DNA from: Anaerolineae bacterium
GTDB lineage: Bacteria; Chloroflexota; Anaerolineae; 4572-78; J111
Reading direction: 5' to 3'
Length of the DNA: 43,747 nucleotides
NCBI GenBank assembly: GCA_023151115.1
Contig: JAKLJP010000053.1
Span: forward strand, 1-43,747
This document shows, in pieces, positions 7,435 to 15,332 of this stretch. Under the pieces are notes generated by a model that saw only the letters and a list, made by a program, of their open reading frames with translations, was not told the DNA's origin and did no database searches. Numbering within the stretch: the stretch's first letter is position 1; each line of letters begins with the position of its first letter. The translations under genes were made by a program, and so were the position numbers.

Positions 7435-10400
7435 ATGAACCTGTCGCCCTTTCTCAAACTATTCAGTAAAATATCCGCTTATAATACCCTGGCCGACGCC
7501 TTGCATAGAGGCGAACTGACCGAGGCCCTCCGGCGTCCTCTGGGTGTGCTCACCGCGGCCCGGCCGGCCCTGCTGGCCGCGTTGCACGCCGACCTGCAAC
7601 GACCGATTCTCTTCATTACCGCCCGCGCCGACCGTGCCCGGATTCTGACCGAACAACTTCAGCTTTGGACGGAGCAGCCCGCCGCTGTCTATCGCCTGCC
7701 CGACCCCGACTCGCTGCCGCACGAAAGAGTTGCCTGGGGCAGCGAAACCATCCAGGGACGCCTGGCCGCACTAACTGCGCTGGTGATCTATAGAGAGGGC
7801 CAACAGTCAATTGAAGCTGGGCCGCTGACCCATTCGACAGGCTCAGGACCGGCCGCTGACCGCCGACCGCCAATATCCCCCCCGCTCCCCCGCTCCCCCG
7901 CTCCTCTGCTCATCACCTCCGCCCGCGCCTTGATGAGCTACACCCTTCCGCCCACCGAATTTACCCTGATGCCCTTCAAAGTGGGCCAGCGGATCAATCT
8001 CAACGAGGTGTTGAGCCAATGGGTAGGGCTGGGGTATCAACCGGAAGAAGTAGTAGAGGTGCCAGGCAGCTTCAGCCGGCGCGGTGGTATTTTGGATATT
8101 TTTCCACCCAGCGCCACCCTGCCCGTGCGAATTGAACTTTTTGGCGACGAGATCGACTCGCTGCGCCATTTTGATCCGGTGACGCAACGCTCTGACGCCC
8201 GCCTTAAAAGCTTTGTGGTAGGGCCGGCCATCGAACCTCTGCCTCGTTATGCCGGGCGGGCCGCTACTCAGTTGAGCCAATGGGACCTGTCCAATTTACA
8301 GCCCAGCGCCAAAATCGCTTTTGAAGAAGATGTGGCCCGGCTGGCCGGCGGCGCAACTTTCCGCGGGATCGAATATTATTTACCTTTCTTTTACAACGGA
8401 GTTGTGGGGCAAAGCGAAGAGGACGCGATGATGCGAAGGGAAGAAGAGGCGAAAAAAGATCTCGCCTCCTCGCCTCCTCGCCTCTTCGCGTCACCGCTTC
8501 ACGCTGCCTCGGTGCTTGACTACCTGACCAACGACGCCCTGATTTTTATCGAAGATGCCGAAGAGTTGGCCCTGGTGGTGGACGAGTTGGAAACCCAGGC
8601 CCGCACCCTCAAGCGAGATTTGACCGATGTGGGCGATTTACCCGGCGAATGGCCCGACCCCTATTTTGGCTGGGGCGAACTATCGGCGGCGCTGGCAGCG
8701 CGCAATCCGTTGATGTTGGGTGGAGTGGGGTTGAGCAGCCAATGGTCATCCGAGCAGGGACCGGAGACCGAAGGGCGAGGACCGGAGACCATTAACGCTA
8801 CTTCAGGCAACCCTCCAACCCTCCAACCCTCCAACCTTCCAACCTCCCCCCCGCTCTTTGTTTCCACTTTTGTTCCTGCGCCCGCCTTTGGCGGCCAGAT
8901 AAAAAATGTGGTTGGAGAAATTGTCGAACGTAAAAAGAAAAAGGAACGGGTGGTGCTGGTCAGCCGGCAGGCGGCACGGCTGAGTCATTTGCTGGCGGAG
9001 CAAGCCAATCTAACGGTGACGCCGGCCGAGAGCTTAACCCCCGGCGACCCGCCGCCCCCTTCCGGCAGTATTACCCTGCTGCACGGCACGTTGATGGAAG
9101 GCTGGGTGGTGCGGATTGAGGCTGAGTCTAAGGCTGAGGCTGAGGGAACTTCGGTAAAGTCTGAGGGTAACTTGCTTACAGTGATGTCGGACTCCGAGCT
9201 GTTTGGCTGGAAAAAGCCGACGGCTCTGCGCCAGCGCAAACCGCGCAAAGGCGTTACCCCGGAGACCTTTTTTGCCGATGTCAATCCGGGCGATTTGGTG
9301 GTCCACATCGAGCACGGTATTGGCCGTTATGCCGGGCTGGTCAAGCTGAATTTTGAAGGCGTCGAACGAGAGTACCTGGAAGTTCGTTACGCCAATAACG
9401 ATAAGCTGTATGTGCCTATCCATCAGGCCGACCGGCTGGCCCGTTACGTCGGCATGGACGAAAGTGTGCCCATGCTGAACCGGCTGGGCAACGCCGATTG
9501 GAACACGGTGAAGCGCCGGGCCAAAAAGGCCGTCGAGGAGATTGCCAAAGAACTGCTGGAAATTTACGCCAAGCGCGAGGTGACGCCGGGCCGGGCCTAC
9601 AGCCCTGATACCGAATGGCAGCGGGAGATTGAGGACGCCTTCCCCTTTGTCGAAACCGAGGACCAACTGCGGGCCATCGCCGAGGTCAAGGCCGATATGG
9701 AAAAGCCCCAGCCGATGGACCGGCTGATCTGCGGCGATGTGGGCTATGGCAAAACGGAGGTGGCTTTGCGGGCTGCCTTTAAAGCGGTGATGGACGGGGT
9801 GCAGGTGGCTGTGCTGGCCCCCACCACCATTCTGGCCCAGCAGCATTATCAAACCTTCCAGCAGCGTATGGCCTCTTACCCGGTTAAAATCGAGATGCTG
9901 TCCCGCTTTCGCACCCCGCACCAGCAGGAGGAAACGCTTAAAAACCTGGCTGCCGGCGTCACCGATATTGTCATCGGCACGCACCGGCTGTTGCAAAAGG
10001 ATGTTATCTTTCAGAATTTGGGCCTGTTGGTCATTGACGAGGAGCAGCGCTTTGGGGTCAAGCACAAGGAAAAACTCAAGGCCATGCGGGCTGATGTGGA
10101 CGTGTTGACCCTGACCGCCACGCCCATCCCCCGCACTTTGCACATGTCGCTCAGCGGAGTGCGTGATTTGAGCACCATTGACACCCCGCCGGACGAGCGG
10201 CTGCCCATCCAAACCACCATCACCGAGTACGATGAGGGCCTGATTCGCACCGCCATTTTGCGCGAGTTGGACCGGGGCGGGCAGGTCTTTTTTGTCTACA
10301 ACCGGGTGATGGGCATCGAGCAGATGGCCAACAGGATACGAAATATTGTGCCGGAGGCGCGGGTGGAGGTGGCCCACGGCCAGATGAGCGAGCGTCATCT

Positions 10401-11316
10401 GGAACGGGTGATGATTGAATTTTTGGCCGGGGAATTTGATGTTTTGGTCAGTACGACTATCATTGAGAATGGGTTGGACATGCCCAATGTCAATACCATC
10501 CTGATTGAGCGGGCCGACCGGCTGGGTTTGGCGCAGTTGTACCAACTGCGCGGGCGGGTCGGGCGCGGGGCGGTGCGGGCTTACGCTTACCTGCTGACGC
10601 CCAAGCACCACGAACTTAACCCCGACGCGCGTAAACGTTTGGAGGCCATCGCCGAGGCCAGCGAGTTGGGGGCCGGTTTCCGCATCGCCATGCGCGATCT
10701 GGAAATTCGCGGGGCCGGTGAACTGCTGGGGGCCAAACAGCACGGCCAGATTGCCGCCGTAGGTTTTGATTTGTATACCCGTTTGCTGGCCCAGGCGGTC
10801 CGCGAAATGCGGGGTGAATCGCCGCTGCTGGTCACGGGCGAGGAGGCTGCGACTTATCTCAACCCCCTGGCCGAAGGCTTGCAGCTCAATCTGCCCATTC
10901 CGGCCTACGTGCCGGAGGATTACCTACCTGAAGAAAAGCTGCGTCTGCGGCTCTACCGCCGGCTGGCCGGGGTGACTAATCTCAAGGGGATTGAGGAGAT
11001 GGCCAAAGAGTTGGAGGATCGCTTCGGCGAACTGCCGGAGCCGGTGGCTAACCTGCTTTACCAACTGCGGCTCAAAATCCTGGCCATGGAGGCGGGGGTG
11101 AAAGCCATCCTGACCGAGACGGGCCAAATCATTGTTCGGGCTGACAGCTTGCAGGAAATTGACCGGCCCGGCTTACAGCGCCGGCTCAGTCCAGCGGCCA
11201 AAGTGACGCCGCGCCAGATTTCGCTGCCGCTGCACCCCAAAACCGAAGTCTGGCAGGCTGAATTGGAGAAAACCCTGCGCCTTATGGGCCGCATGCTGCA
11301 TGATCCGGCGGGGTGA
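7435..11316 (+). CDS. mfd: Transcription-repair-coupling factor Mfd, with four in-frame insertions
   Basis: A 1293-residue Mfd, the ATP-driven translocase that removes stalled RNA polymerase and recruits UvrA. The N-terminal UvrB-like module, the RNA polymerase-interacting domain (after about 620, GDLVVHIEHGIGRYAGL), then the RecG-type motor are present: Walker A GDVGYGKTE near 767, DEEQ near 867, TATPIPRTL near 895, and GRVGRG near 1040, followed by the TRCF C-terminal domain. The family is usually about 1150 residues. The excess is explained by low-complexity insertions at roughly 119-157, 324-355, 428-472 and 562-579, all before the motor. Their DNA is the same word-repeat material found between genes. 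The frame is intact, so the protein is probably made. No clear Shine-Dalgarno. Confidence 0.96.
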   Translation: MNLSPFLKLFSKISAYNTLADALHRGELTEALRRPLGVLTAARPALLAALHADLQRPILFITARADRARILTEQLQLWTEQPAAVYRLPDPDSLPHERVAWGSETIQGRLAALTALVIYREGQQSIEAGPLTHSTGSGPAADRRPPISPPLPRSPAPLLITSARALMSYTLPPTEFTLMPFKVGQRINLNEVLSQWVGLGYQPEEVVEVPGSFSRRGGILDIFPPSATLPVRIELFGDEIDSLRHFDPVTQRSDARLKSFVVGPAIEPLPRYAGRAATQLSQWDLSNLQPSAKIAFEEDVARLAGGATFRGIEYYLPFFYNGVVGQSEEDAMMRREEEAKKDLASSPPRLFASPLHAASVLDYLTNDALIFIEDAEELALVVDELETQARTLKRDLTDVGDLPGEWPDPYFGWGELSAALAARNPLMLGGVGLSSQWSSEQGPETEGRGPETINATSGNPPTLQPSNLPTSPPLFVSTFVPAPAFGGQIKNVVGEIVERKKKKERVVLVSRQAARLSHLLAEQANLTVTPAESLTPGDPPPPSGSITLLHGTLMEGWVVRIEAESKAEAEGTSVKSEGNLLTVMSDSELFGWKKPTALRQRKPRKGVTPETFFADVNPGDLVVHIEHGIGRYAGLVKLNFEGVEREYLEVRYANNDKLYVPIHQADRLARYVGMDESVPMLNRLGNADWNTVKRRAKKAVEEIAKELLEIYAKREVTPGRAYSPDTEWQREIEDAFPFVETEDQLRAIAEVKADMEKPQPMDRLICGDVGYGKTEVALRAAFKAVMDGVQVAVLAPTTILAQQHYQTFQQRMASYPVKIEMLSRFRTPHQQEETLKNLAAGVTDIVIGTHRLLQKDVIFQNLGLLVIDEEQRFGVKHKEKLKAMRADVDVLTLTATPIPRTLHMSLSGVRDLSTIDTPPDERLPIQTTITEYDEGLIRTAILRELDRGGQVFFVYNRVMGIEQMANRIRNIVPEARVEVAHGQMSERHLERVMIEFLAGEFDVLVSTTIIENGLDMPNVNTILIERADRLGLAQLYQLRGRVGRGAVRAYAYLLTPKHHELNPDARKRLEAIAEASELGAGFRIAMRDLEIRGAGELLGAKQHGQIAAVGFDLYTRLLAQAVREMRGESPLLVTGEEAATYLNPLAEGLQLNLPIPAYVPEDYLPEEKLRLRLYRRLAGVTNLKGIEEMAKELEDRFGELPEPVANLLYQLRLKILAMEAGVKAILTETGQIIVRADSLQEIDRPGLQRRLSPAAKVTPRQISLPLHPKTEVWQAELEKTLRLMGRMLHDPAG
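7795..7905. repeat. mfd insertion A: CTCCCCCG tandem words and a TTCGACAGGCTCAGGA motif
   Basis: In-frame segment encoding Pro/Ser/Gly-rich sequence (SPPLPRSPAP near the end). The DNA contains ATTCGACAGGCTCAGGAC and repeated CCGCTCCC words, neither of which looks like codon-selected sequence. It lies between the family-conserved LAALTALVI and ITSARALM stretches. Confidence 0.6.
8414..8489. repeat. mfd insertion B: GAGGCG/CGCCTC hairpin-like tract
   Basis: In-frame segment with perfect 9-bp end arms GCGAAGAGG (8414-8422) and CCTCTTCGC (8481-8489) and repeated CTCGCCTC words between them. It encodes a charged stretch (MMRREEEAKKD) followed by SSPPRLFASP, inside the UvrB-like module. Confidence 0.6.
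8724..8850. repeat. mfd insertion C: GGACCGGAGACC and CCCTCCAA tandem words
   Basis: Two copies of GGACCGGAGACC (8758-8769 and 8779-8790) are followed by at least four CCNTCCAAC words (8809-8850). It encodes Pro/Thr/Ser-rich low complexity (PPTLQPSNLPTSPP). The CCTCCAAC words match the intergenic tract near 1573. Confidence 0.65.
9117..9172. repeat. mfd insertion D: GAGGCTGA tandem words
   Basis: Repeated AGGCTGA words in frame, encoding EAESKAEAEG-type sequence just before the conserved SDSELFGW. It is the shortest of the four mfd insertions. Confidence 0.5.
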
Positions 11317-11324
11317 ACCGAGGT

Positions 11325-11612
11325 TTATTCTGTCTCTTTAGGGTGGGGGCCGATATAAAGAATTTCGATCACTTTTTGCGTCTCGTCCACGCGCCACCAG
11401 ATTCGGTCGCCGCGTGAAAGGTCGTATTGATAGATACCCTTAAACGGACCTGAGAGGCGTTTGGTCTTACCGGAAATAGGTTGGGTAGGCGTCTGCCGTA
11501 AGTGGGTGTTGATAAAGTGGCGAGCTAACTGCTGTCGCGCAGGAGGTAGTTTTTCCAGCCCTTTACGCGCCTGCTTACGAAGCTGAATTAAATAACTCGG
11601 CTTCGACATCAT
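11325..11612 (-). CDS. RelE/ParE-superfamily toxin
   Basis: A 95-residue protein of RelE/ParE fold: an N-terminal helix pair (KQARKGLEKLPPARQQLARHF), then beta strands with SGPFKGIYQYDLSRGDRIWWRVDE and a final strand VIEILYIGPH. The pattern 'phi-x-G-x-R/Y-D...R-phi-x-phi' is typical of ribosome-dependent mRNA interferases or gyrase poisons. ATG 11612 overlaps the upstream partner by 38 bp, the usual arrangement for a type II toxin-antitoxin pair. ATG 11609 is an alternative. It converges on mfd, with the two stops 8 bp apart. The specific activity is not predictable. Confidence 0.75.
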   Translation of the reverse strand: MMSKPSYLIQLRKQARKGLEKLPPARQQLARHFINTHLRQTPTQPISGKTKRLSGPFKGIYQYDLSRGDRIWWRVDETQKVIEILYIGPHPKETE

Positions 11613-11862
11613 CCCAGGCTTCCAGATCGTCAGCGGATGGCTGAGTGAGGACGGCTGTCAAATCGGGATCGGCCAGGATTTCGGCGGTAGCCCGCCAACT
11701 TTCGATAGTCTCCTCAAGGATGGACCACTTTTTTTCCTGGAGCGCCTGTTCTAGCGCGCTAAAAAAGTCGGCATAGAATTCAGTCATCTGTTCGGTTGAG
11801 AGGTATTTTAGCCAGGGGAAAACCCGGCTCACATTATAGCCTACTGTGATTGATGTTTCCAT
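11575..11862 (-). CDS. Probable antitoxin of the RelE/ParE-type pair
   Basis: A 95-residue acidic protein, with no strong match I can name, encoded directly before the toxin and overlapping it. The C-terminal half is acidic and helical (ILADPDLTAVLTQPSADDLEAW), as expected for a toxin-wrapping tail; short helices at 10-45 could form the dimer part. No obvious ribbon-helix-helix or AbrB motif is seen. ATG 11862 is chosen because AAAGGAG lies 9 nt before it. An open frame continues to 11937 but has no ribosome site and would overlap the promoter. Confidence 0.6.
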   Translation of the reverse strand: METSITVGYNVSRVFPWLKYLSTEQMTEFYADFFSALEQALQEKKWSILEETIESWRATAEILADPDLTAVLTQPSADDLEAWDDVEAELFNSAS

Positions 11863-11908
11863 CGAGGCCGACTCCTTTCTGGGAAAAGTTTTATGCTGAG
11901 CTGGTAGA

Positions 11909-11937
11909 ATTATAGCATATCGGTTAGAGCGAACCAA
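11909..11937 (-). promoter_or_regulatory. Promoter for the toxin-antitoxin operon
   Basis: On the minus strand TTGGTT (11937-11932), a 17-bp spacer, and a perfect TATAAT (11914-11909). The start would be near 11902, 40 nt before ATG 11862. Such operons are usually autoregulated at this promoter, but no clear operator palindrome is visible. Confidence 0.6.
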
Positions 11938-11969
11938 ACTTCGCGGAGCCTAAAAGTTGTAAAAATCTC

Positions 11970-11998
11970 TTGCAATTATTATTTTAGCCTATTACAAT
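11970..11998 (+). promoter_or_regulatory. Promoter for corA
   Basis: TTGCAA (11970-11975), a 17-bp spacer, and TACAAT (11993-11998). The start would be near 12005, 24 nt before ATG 12029. It is divergent from the toxin-antitoxin promoter. Confidence 0.6.
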
Positions 11999-12028
11999 CG
12001 CTTCACACTAAAAAATCTTAACGGTTAT

Positions 12029-13009
12029 ATGATTCGTTCCATCTTCTGCCCTAAAAATGCTCCCCGTCAATTTGACTTGAGTCCCGAGCAAATGGCCCAG
12101 GCGCTGCAAGACCCGGCAGGGCTGCTGTGGGTCAGCCTGGAAGAAACCAACACGGCAGAAGTAAATGCTATCCTGCGTGATGTGTTTCACTTTCACCCCC
12201 TGGCCATCGAGGACTGCTTAAGCGATGGTTACCAGGCCCCGAAAGTAGATATTTTTAGCGATTACCTTTTTATCATCGTTCATGCTTTACAGCCTGATTT
12301 TCCGCTGGATCAGCTCGACACCATGGAGTTGAACTGCTTTTTAGGGTCTAATTATCTGGTTACATCATTTACCTGCGGTCAGATGTCGCCGGTGCAAGCG
12401 GTGTGGGAACGGCTGGAACGAGATGAACGCCTCCTTGAACACGGAGCCGACTTTCTGTGCTACACTATTCTCGATCAATTGATGGATGAATATCTACCGC
12501 TGCTCGACTCGATGGATGAGGAGATTGATCACCTGGAAGACCAGGTGGTTTTGGCTAAACCGGAGCGGGGAGTACTGCAGCGTATTCTGGCCCTCAAACA
12601 CAGTATTCTAACCCTGCGGCGGATTATCGCCCCGCAGCGCGAGGTGATGAATCGCCTCAGCCGGGATGATTTACCCCAAATTCAGGATGCCCACCGTATC
12701 TACTATCGAGATATTTACGATCACCTGGTGCGCGTCCACGATTTGAGCGAATCTATCCGAGATGTGGCTACCGGCACCCTGGATACGTACCTTTCGGCGG
12801 CCTCCAACCGTCTCAATGAGGTGATGAAGGCGCTGACCATTGTTTCGACCATTTTCTTGCCGCTCTCCTTTGTGGCCGGTATCTACGGCATGAATTTTGA
12901 ATTTTTTCCTGAAATTCATTGGCGGTTCGGTTACTTGTATGTTTGGGGCGTATTTATCTTGATTGTGCTGGGCATGCTTTGGTTTTTCCGTCGCCGGGGG
13001 TGGATTTGA
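12029..13009 (+). CDS. corA: CorA-family divalent metal ion channel
   Basis: A 326-residue CorA. It forms a homopentameric inner-membrane channel for magnesium (or cobalt, nickel) uptake. The cytoplasmic alpha/beta domain occupies about 1-230, with the typical HPLAIEDCL segment near 52-60. Long pore helices then lead to TM1 (about 268-286), the signature YGMN at about 286-289, the short periplasmic loop, and TM2 (about 297-318) ending with RRRGWI. Length is normal. Transcription is probably from the TTGCAA/TACAAT promoter. The methyltransferase starts 12 bp after its stop and may be co-transcribed. Confidence 0.93.
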   Translation: MIRSIFCPKNAPRQFDLSPEQMAQALQDPAGLLWVSLEETNTAEVNAILRDVFHFHPLAIEDCLSDGYQAPKVDIFSDYLFIIVHALQPDFPLDQLDTMELNCFLGSNYLVTSFTCGQMSPVQAVWERLERDERLLEHGADFLCYTILDQLMDEYLPLLDSMDEEIDHLEDQVVLAKPERGVLQRILALKHSILTLRRIIAPQREVMNRLSRDDLPQIQDAHRIYYRDIYDHLVRVHDLSESIRDVATGTLDTYLSAASNRLNEVMKALTIVSTIFLPLSFVAGIYGMNFEFFPEIHWRFGYLYVWGVFILIVLGMLWFFRRRGWI

Positions 13010-13020
13010 AGCCTCCCCCA

Positions 13021-13638
13021 ATGAACGACCCTTCCCCGTCTACCTTCTACCGTTTACCATCTACCTGGGATGAACGGTATGCTACTTTTGGCACTGAGGA
13101 TCGGCGCGAGCCAAGCCGCTTCGTCGCCGCCTGTCTACCCCACCTGCCCAGCAAGGGCTACGCCCTGGACATCGCCGCCGGAGTAGGCCGGCACAGTATA
13201 GCCCTGGCACAGCACGGGCTGCATGTGGATGCGGTGGATAGATCGCGGCAAGGGCTGCGTCTGGCGCAGCAGCGGGCCGTCGAGGCCGGGTTAAAGCCTG
13301 GCAAGGACCTCTATCTAATCATGGCCGATCTCGAACGTCCTTGGCTGCCCCGGCGGGATTATGAGGTGATCTTGGTTTCTTTCTTTTTGTGCCGCCCGCT
13401 TTTTCCCATGATCAAAGCGCAGCTCCGGCCTGGCGGCTGGCTGGTTTATGAAACCTTGACCATCCATCAAACCTTTGGGGCTGGCCGCCAACCGGCCCGC
13501 CCGGATTTTTTGTTGCAGCCCCAGGAGCTGAAAGATGCCTTTGCCGATTTTGAGCTTGTATTCTATGATGAAGTGAACCAGAATCAGCGAACAACAGCCC
13601 AATTGTTAGCCCGCAAAAAGGTTACAGGTTACAGATAG
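13021..13638 (+). CDS. Class I SAM-dependent methyltransferase (TehB-like)
   Basis: A 205-residue Rossmann methyltransferase. Motif I ALDIAAGVGRHSIALA (about 44-59) binds S-adenosylmethionine, followed by acidic motif II VDAVDRS and a post-motif LRPGGWLVYET near 135. It resembles TehB-type small methyltransferases, but the acceptor is unknown. ATG 13021 is the first start clear of corA. Both ends are built from repeat-like DNA: residues 3-15 come from CTACC-type words (13031-13062) and the last codons, including TAG, lie in the left arm of a 25-bp perfect inverted repeat. The true N-terminus could therefore have been replaced. Confidence 0.85.
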   Translation: MNDPSPSTFYRLPSTWDERYATFGTEDRREPSRFVAACLPHLPSKGYALDIAAGVGRHSIALAQHGLHVDAVDRSRQGLRLAQQRAVEAGLKPGKDLYLIMADLERPWLPRRDYEVILVSFFLCRPLFPMIKAQLRPGGWLVYETLTIHQTFGAGRQPARPDFLLQPQELKDAFADFELVFYDEVNQNQRTTAQLLARKKVTGYR

Positions 13639-13684
13639 AAGGTTGAAAGGTTAAATATCAACCTTTCAACCTTCTATCTGTAAC
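13628..13684. repeat. 25-bp perfect inverted repeat over the methyltransferase stop codon
   Basis: The left arm (13628-13652) starts GTTACAGATAGAAGG and the right arm (13660-13684) ends CTTCTATCTGTAAC, with a 7-nt loop AAATATC. The arms are made of GGTTGAA/GGTTACA-type words. The TAG stop (13636-13638) is inside the left arm. There is no T run, so it is not a classical terminator, but it would make a very stable 3' RNA hairpin. Confidence 0.85.
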
Positions 13685-13712
13685 TTGCAACCTGTCAGGA
13701 GTTCAATACCCT

Positions 13713-14393
13713 GTGCCACCCCTCAAAGTAGACCTGCATATGCACACCTGTGCTTCTAAAGATGGGATACTACGTCCGGCTGAAATTATTAACATTGCCA
13801 AACTTAAAGGTCTGGACCGCATCTGCATCACCGATCATAACAGTATTGAAGGGGCGCTGCGAGCCAAAGCGATTGACCCTGAATTTGTCATTGTCGGCGA
13901 GGAAATCCTGACCACCCACGGCGAGATATTGGCCTTTTTTGTGACGGAATGGGTTCCGCCGCTCCTTTCACCCCAGGAAACTCTCGACCGGTTGCAGGCG
14001 CAAGGCGCGGTCATCAGCGTCTCTCATCCTTTCGATCATCATCGCTCTGGCTGGACGGAGACCATGTTAGAGAGCATGCTACCCCAGCTCGATGCCATCG
14101 AAGCCTTTAATGCCCGTACCCTTCAATCGGCCTGTAATGAAAAAGCCAGAGCCTTTGCCGCTGCACACGGACTACCTGTCACCGCCGGCAGCGATGCTCA
14201 CACGGGCCAGGAAATTGGGGCGGCTTACCAGGAAATGCCCAACTTTAGCACGGCTGCCGAATTTCGCGCCGTTTTGCCCCAGGCCAAACTATATGGCCAG
14301 CTTAGCCCGGCCTGGATCCATCTTTTTTCAAAGTTTAACGCCTGGCGCGGTCGCCTGGGGTTAAAACCAACCCTGGCTAATAATAAATTGTGA
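13713..14393 (+). CDS. PHP-domain metal-dependent phosphoesterase
   Basis: A 226-residue PHP protein, a family of metal-dependent phosphatases and nucleases that includes the YciV/RNase AM type. Visible metal motifs: DLHMHTCASKDG near residues 7-18, ITDHNS near 39-44, a Glu in VGEEILT near 69-75, SHPFDHH near 108-114, and the last motif GSDAHTG near 159-165. The start is GTG 13713, with AGGAG 11 nt upstream. The repeat hairpin from the previous gene ends 28 bp before it. The stop lies in AATTGTGAATTG, the first word of another inverted repeat. The substrate is not predictable. Confidence 0.85.
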   Translation: MPPLKVDLHMHTCASKDGILRPAEIINIAKLKGLDRICITDHNSIEGALRAKAIDPEFVIVGEEILTTHGEILAFFVTEWVPPLLSPQETLDRLQAQGAVISVSHPFDHHRSGWTETMLESMLPQLDAIEAFNARTLQSACNEKARAFAAAHGLPVTAGSDAHTGQEIGAAYQEMPNFSTAAEFRAVLPQAKLYGQLSPAWIHLFSKFNAWRGRLGLKPTLANNKL

Positions 14394-14456
14394 ATTGTCA
14401 ATTGGAATTTTTAACTCATCATTCACAATTCATCATTCACAATTCATAGTTCACAA
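14386..14456. repeat. AATTGTGAATTG / CACAATTCAT word repeat spanning stop and next start
   Basis: AATTGTGAATTGTCAATT on the left is complementary to repeated CACAATTCAT words on the right (three copies to 14456). The stop codon of the PHP gene lies in its first word, and the DUF951 start codon follows its last word by 2 bp. Confidence 0.7.
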
Positions 14457-14458
14457 TT

Positions 14459-14683
14459 ATGATGATTGATCCGACCGACATTCGCTTGGGAGATGTGGTA
14501 CGGCTGCGAAAAGCCCACCCCTGCGGCGGGACCGATTGGCGGGTGGTGCGCCTGGGCGCCGATATTGGCCTGGTTTGCCTGACCTGCCAACACAAGGTTC
14601 TCATCCCACGCGGGCAGTTTGCCAAACAGGTCAAGCAGCAACTGGAGCGTGGACCGGAAGTTCCTCCCCAGCCGAACTCATAA
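14459..14683 (+). CDS. DUF951 family protein
   Basis: A 74-residue protein of the DUF951 family, short conserved proteins of unknown function often found near ychF or parB in Firmicutes. Visible hallmarks: [15 protein letters not shown] near 10-24, [17 protein letters not shown] near 27-43, and [11 protein letters not shown]. The Cys in HPCGG plus CLTC suggests a metal-binding site of three cysteines and a histidine. ATG 14459 or 14462 can serve. There is no usable Shine-Dalgarno, because the upstream bases are repeat words, so translation may depend on read-through from the PHP gene. Confidence 0.82.
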   Translation: MMIDPTDIRLGDVVRLRKAHPCGGTDWRVVRLGADIGLVCLTCQHKVLIPRGQFAKQVKQQLERGPEVPPQPNS

Positions 14684-14709
14684 AGCTCTGTAATTGAATT
14701 TTTGCAAAC

Positions 14710-14738
14710 GTGACAGCTATATCAGAGTATGGTAAAAT
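14710..14738 (+). promoter_or_regulatory. Promoter of a possible small RNA or long leader
   Basis: GTGACA (14710-14715), a 17-bp spacer, and TAAAAT (14733-14738). The start would be near 14745, about 175 nt before the next start codon, leaving room for a structured RNA. Confidence 0.5.
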
Positions 14739-14744
14739 GCAAAA

Positions 14745-14885
14745 ACTCGTAGATATATTTAGCGAGGTTAAGGTAGTTGCAAGAAAATGATTGCTCAATA
14801 TTTGTGCTGCGTCTTGGATGAGGTAAAGCGGGCGGACCACGCAGCACGTTTTGACTGATTTAAATCTTGGAACTGCCTCACTAAA
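14745..14885 (+). ncRNA. Possible structured RNA (long irregular hairpin)
   Basis: Outer stem AGGTAGTT (about 14770-14777) pairs with AACTGCCT (one G-U pair) near 14872, continuing as CAAGA/TCTTG after one G-G mismatch. The apical stem is a perfect 9-bp GTGCTGCGT (14804-14812) / ACGCAGCAC (14839-14847) with a 26-nt loop, followed by GTTTT. Between them is an A/U-rich internal loop. A promoter lies at the 5' end. The shape resembles a 6S-like or leader RNA, but I recognise no family, and it could equally be the 5' leader of the membrane protein gene. Confidence 0.3.
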
Positions 14886-14919
14886 ATTATGACTTATTAT
14901 TTAGCTTAGATTACCCTAT

Positions 14920-15309
14920 ATGAAAAGTAAACCCGGCGCCTTATCGTGGGTAGCCTTTTTGCTTTTTTATATCGTCCTTTTACTGATAATTACCATTTTA
15001 GATTGGGTCAAAGGTCTGCTAACGCTGCCTTATTGGGGGCTTCAAGTGGCGCTGGTTACCGTAGGCGTAGGCATTTTTGCCGTTGCCGGGTTGTGGCTGC
15101 CTGATTTATCTGCAGCGCGGGGCGTATTATTGGCTTTTACGGTGGGCGTTTTGACGATTATCCCCGCCGTGTTAATGGGATTAGGTGATATTCCTAATTT
15201 TTGGCCGCAATATTTCTCAATTGCTTTTGGGATGGCCGCCGGTAGCTTTTTGACCTTCCTCTTTCTTAGATTGAGCAAAAAATTGCCCCCAAAAGATCAA
15301 TCAGAGTAG
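14920..15309 (+). CDS. Small four-helix membrane protein of unknown function
   Basis: A 129-residue protein with four hydrophobic segments at about 8-30, 38-60, 66-88 and 94-114, and a charged tail (RLSKKLPPKDQSE). No family is recognised. It is probably an inner-membrane protein. ATG 14920 has no clear Shine-Dalgarno. The preceding 235 bp holds a promoter and a possible structured RNA, so translation may be controlled by the leader. The glycosyltransferase begins 23 bp after its stop and is likely co-transcribed. Confidence 0.65.
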   Translation: MKSKPGALSWVAFLLFYIVLLLIITILDWVKGLLTLPYWGLQVALVTVGVGIFAVAGLWLPDLSAARGVLLAFTVGVLTIIPAVLMGLGDIPNFWPQYFSIAFGMAAGSFLTFLFLRLSKKLPPKDQSE

Positions 15310-15332
15310 AAAAGCAAGAAGTTTGACCAAGT

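Noticed and set aside
9034..10743. Long minus-strand open frame (569 codons)
   Set aside because: It lies opposite mfd, whose protein is clearly recognised; the antisense frame is low in family resemblance and is a shadow of GC-rich codons.
12919..13638. Longer methyltransferase start at 12919
   Set aside because: It would overlap corA by about 90 bp and add residues that are a frame-shadow of the CorA C-terminus.
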